Of a stretch of DNA of 64,000 bases, positions 56,893-64,000 are shown one piece after another. A program made the position numbers and the translations under genes. The notes beneath the pieces are model-generated. The model was given only the letters and a program-made list of their open reading frames with translations, was not told where the DNA came from and made no database searches. Every line of letters begins with the position of its first letter. Position 1 is the stretch's first letter. Origin of the DNA: Euptelea pleiosperma (taxonomy: Eukaryota > Streptophyta > Magnoliopsida > Ranunculales > Eupteleaceae); contig CM068544.1 of NCBI GenBank assembly GCA_035048495.1, positions 11,464,138 through 11,528,137 on the forward strand, in the 5' to 3' direction.

Positions 56893-59160
56893 AATGGCGC
56901 CGTTGCCGCTCGGGTGTACGGGAGTGCGAAAAAGGACGTAAAGGCGGAATTGGAAAGTTGCTGAATCGGAAAGCTGCTCAATTTGGACAGCCCGACCTTT
57001 TCGGGAAACTTTCTATTTTTTGTTTTTGTTGATTTTTAGCAGTTTTTAAATTACTATTTTTAATGCCTCGGAAGGCCGAGTGCAATTTGTAATAATTTAG
57101 GAATTTTACTGCTTTCCATATAACTGCTAGATCTTGTTCTAGGGTTTTTTAGAAACCCTAGATTAAGTGGAAAATACCAAAAAAATCAAAAAAATTGAAA
57201 AATGGTAGTTTCTATTTCTGCACATTTTAGGATATTCGCATATGGGAAGATTGCATTTTTGGATACTTCCCGAATCGGGAAATTTCCATTTTTGCACGGT
57301 TTCCATTCCTGGGAAATTTCAAATTGGAATTAAGCTTATTTGGATAGTTTCCAAATCGGACGAAATTCCATAATTAGCAATTCTTATTTTTAGAGGATTT
57401 CTAACTATGGAAGATCCCCTTTTTGGAAGGTTTCCAACACAGGAAGAAACCCTAAGTTTAGTAAGTTTTCAGATTTAGGAAACTTCTACTTTTAGGGAAT
57501 TTTCCTAACTTGGAGAAACTCTTAAATTGGAAAGGTCTATTAGGGGGTTGATAGTTGTTTAGTCAACTCTCATGAATAGTAACTTTCCAATTTACCCTGC
57601 CTAATTGATTGATTGATTGCTTACCCACCCTAGGCAGGGACATTCCAAAAAAAATATTCCCACACCCTAGACCCATATCATATACTAATTCGTATGCAGG
57701 ATTGCGAATCCAACTGCGGGTAGGGAGCGAAAGCTCACTTAGGAGGAGTCGGGCCCATGCTCATGAAGGATACCCCTCCCTACCCCAAAGAGGCGACCCC
57801 GTGGCGTGGCCCACGGGAGGTAAGTCTCTATCCTCGCCTTGAGTGCGATACAGAGCAATTTGGGTGAATCATTGCCGCTTGTCTATTTGCTTTCGCATAC
57901 ATATTATTCGACTTGCGTGGCGTGGCCGTTAATAATTGAACATTAATCAAGCAGACCCAGCTCTTTTACAACTGGTGGGATTTCATCACCCACCTCATCA
58001 TTCCAACTGTTTTGATCCCAAGGCTCCATTTAATTAAAAAGAATCAAGAAGTAGAGCCAATTAGCCCGGTGTTCAAGGAAAAATCCACACAAAGCGAACC
58101 CGCTTAACATCCAATCGAAATAAGACCACGAGAGCGGGTCCCTGTTGTCTAACACACCCATAAGTCCCTGCTACTCAAGTACACTGAGCTCTATGTGGCA
58201 TCTTGGACTATTCGGCGGTTAGTTACGTGTGGACTAGGAACATGCACCAACCCTAGCTTAACCCGAGGGAACACTCTTCTTAAACACTTGACCAATCCGG
58301 TTAGTCTGGGACGTACTTAAGACAGCCATTGTGCCGCACGTCTGTCTAGGCTTCGGATTGCCTTGTTGTTGACTAGAGTCAGTACTAAAGGATTCGCTTT
58401 GAAGAGTGTAGCCTGGTGAGAACCTAAGAGCGACAAAGTTAGTCCGGCGGTTAACAAAATAAACCAGTGGTCCGCCCACTGTCATAATCTACCATACCCC
58501 AGAAACTAACAAGATAAATCCTCAAACTTATCCTGATTTGTTTTAGGCATAGGATTATCTTGCTTGCTCTATGTGCATCATTTAGGATCTCAAACCCAGT
58601 GTCTCTTTGTAACCTAGTCTGAAGCTTATTTATATGGGTTCAACTGCCCCATTGTTTGACTCGATCTGAGAGTCCTTCAATCTTCACCACCCTTCCTTTG
58701 CCATTGGTCTCTTACTGATGAGAGACTAGGCAGACGGATCTCATCGATCCAATCTCTTACGACTGATGATCATTTCAGTCTCACTGCATTTTATACTGGA
58801 TAGGGGTGCTTACTGTCAACCCCACTGGAGTCTGCTCCAATAAATCCATCCCCGATACACATTGTGTCTTCGGCTCTGCTAACCATGGTCAGAGAATCCC
58901 TTGCTAGGTCTCTTACTGATGAGAGACCCACTTCTGTTCTCCCATACCCGCTCCTCTTTATGAGTTTGCGACTCTGCTAACAATGGTCAGAGAACCCTCT
59001 CAGTCTTAACTGAGAAAGAACCTACCTGTACTACTGCTGGGTTGGGTTAGCTCGATTGGAAGCATTCCTGCTCCAACTGATGAGCTGGATGACTGATGAC
59101 TCACTCAGTCTCCCTATGCTTCAAATTGGTTGGGGGTGCTTATCACCCCCATTGTGTCTG
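56893..59160 (+). other. Leader and degenerate gag-start remnants of element E
   Basis: The primer site 56895-56908 reads TGGCGCCGTTGCCG, an exact 14-base match to the complement of the tRNA-Asp 3' end. The leader corresponds to those of B and C up to about 58640. A decayed gag start follows (around TTTGACTCGATCTGAGAGTC, 58656-58675). The next 450 bases contain near-repeats of TCTTACTGATGAGAGAC, CTGCTAACAATGGTCAGAGA and GGGGTGCTTA but no coding frame. Confidence 0.75.
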
Positions 59161-61036
59161 GCTGAAGACGTAAAACTTAGCGCTTTCGGAAAGGCAATTC
59201 CGGTATTCCTAGAGTACATGAGTCTCATGCATTTGTTATTACTGTTATATCTCTGAAAAGGCAGGTACATTCATTCTCCCGATCATCAGGTACCCAACAC
59301 TGTCGAGTTTCTGCCGACTTGGTAACATCCTTCCTGAACTTTTGCATCATCATCACTGAATTTTTATCATTTTATGTCCCGGTCATGAGCACCGAGGACG
59401 GTGCTGTATTTTGGTTGGGGGTGGGTATTTACCAAAACTCATGTCTTCATTTTGATAAAAAAAAAAAAATAAATAATAAAAAAAAAAAAGAAAAAAGTTT
59501 TTTTTTGGGTGATTTCCGATGTTCTCCAAAAGTTTTCTAGAATTTCAAAAATGTGTCAAATACCCTGACTTTGATTAGCTGAAAACCTCCGTTAAGTCAG
59601 TATTGAGGATGTCAATTTTTGTTTAAAGTTAGCGTTGAGTCAATTCAAGCGTGACTACAGGAGGTTTGAAAACTCAGAAAAACTCATATTCGGCACAATT
59701 GTACATTATCAATATCAGAGTCATCCTAAGTTTAGAAATTCTAGAGATCCTGCGAGAATAATTGTGGAGACCTAACCCAGTGAGCTTTTGAGCCTTTAAT
59801 CATTTCAGAGAGTTATACAATAATCCTGAGTCAATGGATGACTCACTATTCTTCATGCCCGCAATATTCGTTGAGAGATCTCATTATCTGTTGCTTCGAT
59901 CATAAAACTCGGAACGACATCAACATTGGATTACTACGACAGAACCTTCTCTGTATCCAGTCAAGACAGTATACATGATAGTGCAAACCCTAGAAAATGA
60001 TTTAGGCCATTTTTTCTGAATCATTCAGCCTTTTTACTCACCTGAATTATACTTCACTAGAAACCCCTTGAGCCGTTCTATAAAAGCCTTTTATTTGCAA
60101 ACCCATCAACCTAAAATCTAGTCCAGCTACGAAACATGACTGGCTACCCTTATTTTGAGATGGACAAAAGAATAACTGATGTGGGTGTACCGTGAAAAAA
60201 AAAAAGTAAAGAAGAAGAATCAAAAGGAAAAGAAAGTGGTTCAAGCCAAAAACAAAATATAGAAAGAAAGTATGAAGAAGAGCTAAAAAGAAATTGAGCA
60301 GTCTCAGAAATATCAAGAAAAAGAGAAAAATACGAAAAAAGGAAAAAGAACCAGATAATGGTGTTACGTCGCAGGAAAAATTCAAGAAAATGGCAATATC
60401 CTCTCAAGATCTTTGAAATCCTGTATACCTTTATTTTTCTACACCTGACCTAAGCCTCATTACAACCCAGGAAAGTCCTACTTGATTCTAGGATAGTACG
60501 ATCATAAAATGTGGAGATTGGAGAAAGAGAAGCTATAGAGTTTGATCTGACGTTCCCGAGTGAAGTGGTATTCCAATCATGAGATCTTCTTCTGTTAAAG
60601 ATGTCCTTCCTTCAAATAATACATATGTGAGATCTTTGCTTTCATATATCAACACATCTCCTCACATATGAATTGAGAGAAAAGAAGAAAACCCTTCTTA
60701 TGTGATTCTATTCTGAGTGCTAAACAGGTGAGATTTGAGGTCAAGGCATAAAAACTTAGAGGTGATCTGAAAATCTTTACTGTCGGATGATGAGAATGTT
60801 GAGCACACACACACGCAGAGTCTGACTATTCTGGGTCATGATTATCAGTCTGTAGTCTTGCCAAAACTTTCCAACTCTTCGCTAGCATGTAACTTTTTTT
60901 GCATCCATTCAATGATTTGACGAACGGGGTTTTCCCTGAGCTAATATGAAAAAGTGTGCAGCATGTGCAGAGCCCTTTTAAGCTCATGTATTTCGCACTA
61001 ATTGCCAAGGATTGGCAATATGCTGGTTGGGGGTTG
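59161..61036 (+). other. 3' non-coding region of element E with polypurine region
   Basis: Corresponds to the reverse complement of 34577-36435 in element C. It joins directly to the leader side at about 59160, so the whole pol region is missing. It ends in CTGGTTGGGGGTTG (61023-61036) next to the right LTR, the likely polypurine tract. No coding frame. Confidence 0.8.
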
Positions 61037-61997
61037 TGATATTCGCTCAAAAGTGCTTATTTTAAGCACTTATCCTGTTAGCGTTATCGCACTCTCCTAC
61101 GTAAAACTGCTCTAATTATCCACTTTTCTACGTAAGAGTCTATCTCATTGCGTAAAACACACTTTTCTGGACGAAATGGTATATTTGCATGCATTAAACA
61201 CATTTTCGGAAGTCTAAATATTAAGCCGTTCTGATAAAGTCTCATTACGCGCTTCTTCTGTCGCAGGAAACCCCGATGGGACGATTTTCGAGACTTGTGG
61301 GCCCAAATCGATCATGAAAGCCCATTATCAAAGCTTAACAAGCCCACATGCTATAACTAGAAGATATGGGCCAAATATGGGCTGAATAAGAGGACCAAAA
61401 AGCCGGCCCAAAGAACGAAGAGAGTAGGAGAGCCAATGACCAAGAGACGGACCAAAGTGTTTAAAGCCACATGAGTCAGCAAAGAATGATGGTCGACTCT
61501 ACTGGAGAAGCGTGAGGATGGTCACAGTGAAGACCAGGGTTCCAAACCCTCCGCCAGTGCTTTTTTCCATTTTTTTGATACTTTTTCTCTCATCTCTCCT
61601 TATTCTCTCTCTCTCTTCATCTCTCGATCCTCGAATCTACTGACCTAACCCCAGAACTCCTGCCTATCAGCTCTATCTCATCTCCCTTAGCTTTCTGACC
61701 GTTGGATCTTCCATCGGACCGTTGGATCTTCAATCGGACCGTTGGATCTCTCTAGATCCGTCGATCTACCAATCTGGGTCCCAATCAAGTCACCATCCAT
61801 CCGATCGCCTTCAGAATGCCTGTCACATCATCTTGTGAGACGATGGACATCATCAGTCCATGTGGGCCAGTAGCCGGGCCCATCAGCATCGACCCGCTGT
61901 CCGACCAGTTAGTGGACCCCGCGAATTTCAAAAATAATTTTAATTAAATGGGGGGTCCACTAATTGGGGAGATTCCCCATAGAAAAGTAGTATTTTA

Positions 61998-62046
<49 letters not shown>

Positions 62047-63928
62047 TTTCCTAAAAATCCTAATTTCCATTAATGGAAATTAGGAGCTTATAAAAAGGGG
62101 GAAGGAGGGGGACGAACCCTAATTTTCAAACCCCTCTCCTCCTCTCCTTCCCCCCCACATCATTCCTCCTTCTTCCCCCTCCTTTTTCTCCTCTTCTTCT
62201 CCTTTTTCCTTCTCCTTTTCCTTCTTCTTCTTCTTCATCTTCATCCCTCGCCGGAGTTGCAGGCCTGCAACTCCGGCTGTCTTCTTCTTCTTCATACCCT
62301 TCTTCCTCCCCTCCTGTGCTGCCTGCAACTGCTCCACCATTCCTCCTGGCCAGCACGACCTCCATACCATCCCCGCCTGCAAAACATGCAACACCACCAC
62401 CGTTTCTCCACCGGACTGGTTCGCCTCCGCCTCCTCCACTGTCGTCCTCCCTTTTCGGGCACCAACAGCGCCTCCATCCACTAGCGAACCACCCCTATAT
62501 GTCCTCCACTTGCAAACCGAGTTGCAGGTCTGCCATTCAACCCTTGGCCGAACCTGCAACTCCGTTAGAAACAGCACCGCCTGTGTTTCTAACGGACTGG
62601 TTCGCCTCCGCCCTCCTCCGCCGCTGCACTTCACCGGAGCGAGTCAAGGTTCACCTGCTGATGCATCTGCACCAGCGTCGTAGGCTCCTCCACGATCTAC
62701 ATCAAGTTCTCCACGGGTCTGCTGTGGATACATCCCCTCTTCGGTGCACCTGCTGGTGCGAACTCCTGTCACCACCACCGGAGTTGCAGGTTTGCAACTC
62801 CGGCGAAACCTGCAACTCTGGCGACCAACCTCCATTGCTGCTTCTGCCACCCTCCTCTTCACGGCCTGCAACACTTGCAAGCCGCTATTCCCTTCTCTTC
62901 CCCTCTCACTTGCTGACCTCTCCACAAAACGGCAATGCAGCCACCTATGCACCACCGTTTGGGCTCCTGCATTGAACCAGTGTGCACCACGGCCTGCTAG
63001 CCATGTGCACCAGGCCGAACCAGCAATGAAAAATGGTTGCTGCCCCTGCAAACCAAGCTCCCACGAGTTTCTTCCTCTACAAATCGGTGGGCTCCTCCCA
63101 AGAACCTACTGTGCATCTTCCTTCCAAAGGAGAGTTGGTTGTTTCTCCACCATGTAGCCACCACGTGGCTGGTACTTCAACAGTCATCATCTTCCATGCT
63201 GCCCGATCCACTCCTTGGCCGAGAACCACTCCGCTCCACTAATGCCGCCCGGGCAGAAGCACTCACCGGTCAAGTACCACCTTCATTGGCCATCTTCATG
63301 ACGATCCTTCTCCATGCTTGAACCTTGGCCGAAGTGTCACAATCACCTGCGTATTCCGATCACCGATCTACTCCAATGGTAAGTGTGTGAGGTTATTTTC
63401 TCTCTCTAGAATCCCCAGGCTGATCGCCTTTTTGCACCGCCGACTCCGTTCGGTGAATGCAAGAGGGTGAGTTTTTCTCTCACCTCTACCTTGTCGGCCG
63501 GTAAACGACCGAGGTGTGAAAATTCTCTCTCTACCTTCTTCCTCTCTCTCTAAAAAGTTCTCTTTACATGCTTTCTTACATGCTTTCTAGAATAGATTTA
63601 CCGCTTTATTTATTTCTGTCATTTATTTCATGTAAGCAACAGTTTAATTAATGCAATTTGAGTTTGATGATTTTAGTCTTCTCTGGATCTCTTGGATGTG
63701 TTTTTAATCACGACTCGCCATTCTCATCTTTCCACGTTTCTCTTGTATATTATCTGTCATTTTATGTTCTTATTCGCGCTAATCCGACTAATCCCGAGTG
63801 CGGATCGACATCCGACACGAATCCCTATACAAAAGTTCATATTTTACAGGTTAAAAGTCTCGGATAATTACAAATATTGTTGAAGTTAGGGTTTCCGTAA
63901 CCAACGACGCGGAAAAATCCGACTTTCA
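61037..63928 (+). repeat. Right LTR of element E (2892 bp)
   Basis: A near copy of 54001-56892 at a constant offset of 7036 at both ends. Equivalent features: T-arm-like site 61537-61549, 20-bp repeats 61697-61756, A run about 62001-62041, palindrome 62059-62084 with TTATAAAAA 62088-62096, hairpins 62251-62276 and 62778-62803, possible intron 63379-63849. Differences seen include A/T near 62388, T/C near 63213 and T/G near 63517 relative to the left copy. Confidence 0.92.
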
Positions 63929-64000
63929 AATGGCGCCGTTGCCGCTCGGGTGTACGGGAGTGCGAAAAAGGACGTAAAGGCGGAATTGGAAAGTTGCTGA
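63929..64000 (+). other. Start of a further internal region after the right LTR of E
   Basis: The primer site (63931-63944) and the first 72 bases of the leader repeat 56893-56964 without a difference. This shows that the right LTR is also the 5' LTR of another copy running out of the window. Confidence 0.9.

Larger units (their letters stand above)
54001..63928 (+). mobile_element. Non-autonomous gypsy element E (LARD-like), in tandem
   Basis: Two LTRs of exactly 2892 bp (54001-56892 and 61037-63928) enclose 4144 bp of internal sequence without gag, protease, RT or integrase. The leader with primer site and the 3' non-coding region with polypurine tract are kept, so the ends needed for copying in trans by related elements are present. 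The LTRs differ by about six single bases plus poly-A length, which suggests recent activity or recent recombination. It inserted into gag of element D. The right LTR is followed by the primer site and leader again (63929 onward), so there is no right-hand target duplication and the structure is LTR-internal-LTR-internal. Confidence 0.88.

Overview
This is nuclear DNA of a flowering plant. It has long Ty3/gypsy LTR retrotransposons with a tRNA-Asp-type primer site, a Ty1/copia relic, tRNA-derived SINE-like and foldback MITE sequences, and one intron-containing pentatricopeptide repeat (PPR) gene. The species cannot be read from the sequence. I estimate by eye that more than 85% of the window is transposon-derived.

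Layout, left to right. (1) 1-16469 is a minus-strand nest. Element B (5' LTR 13909-16469, leader, gag, protease, RT/RNase H) carries two later insertions: a 4.1-kb solo LTR (5024-9111) at its protease/RT junction, and the 5' LTR and leader of element A (1-3873) in its RNase H region. (2) 16470-18326 is unassigned DNA plus an LTR fragment. (3) 18327-23469 is a solo LTR (+) with a perfect 5-bp target duplication, and it contains a second solo LTR (-) with its own perfect 5-bp duplication. (4) 23470-29058 is the gene island: foldback MITEs, a SINE, the PPR gene (24733-26791, one intron), further MITEs and a tandem repeat of about 160 bp. (5) 29110-31919 is a 5'-truncated copia pseudogene carrying an internal piece of gypsy LTR. 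(6) 31920-46621 is a structurally complete but mutated minus-strand gypsy element C. It is followed by the 3' end of a second copy (46622-48477) that shares its LTR. (7) 48478-54000 is plus-strand element D (4.1-kb LTR plus gag), interrupted by (8) element E (54001-63928), a non-autonomous element without gag-pol whose second LTR is followed by another internal region, so it is part of a tandem array.

The gypsy elements look Athila-like: DLGAS-type protease, FMDDF-type RT, a primer site matching the 3' end of tRNA-Asp, very long LTRs, and a long non-coding stretch between integrase and 3' LTR. No gypsy open reading frame is intact from gag to integrase. Element E keeps the primer site, leader, polypurine region and LTRs of the coding elements, so it was probably mobilised in trans by relatives of C.

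The most unusual structure lies inside the LTRs. Across copies whose middles have otherwise diverged, they keep (a) the same terminal 150-200 bp; (b) a tRNA-like module with A-box and B-box-like sequences; (c) a 26-bp palindrome beside the TATA box in several copies; (d) one to five copies of a GGAGTTGCAG/CTGCAACTCC hairpin with paired (compensatory) changes; and (e) a conserved splice donor (GTAAGTG type) and acceptor (TTTTGCAG type) that together would define an intron of about 0.5 kb within the LTR. All of this is read by eye; no alignment or folding program was run.
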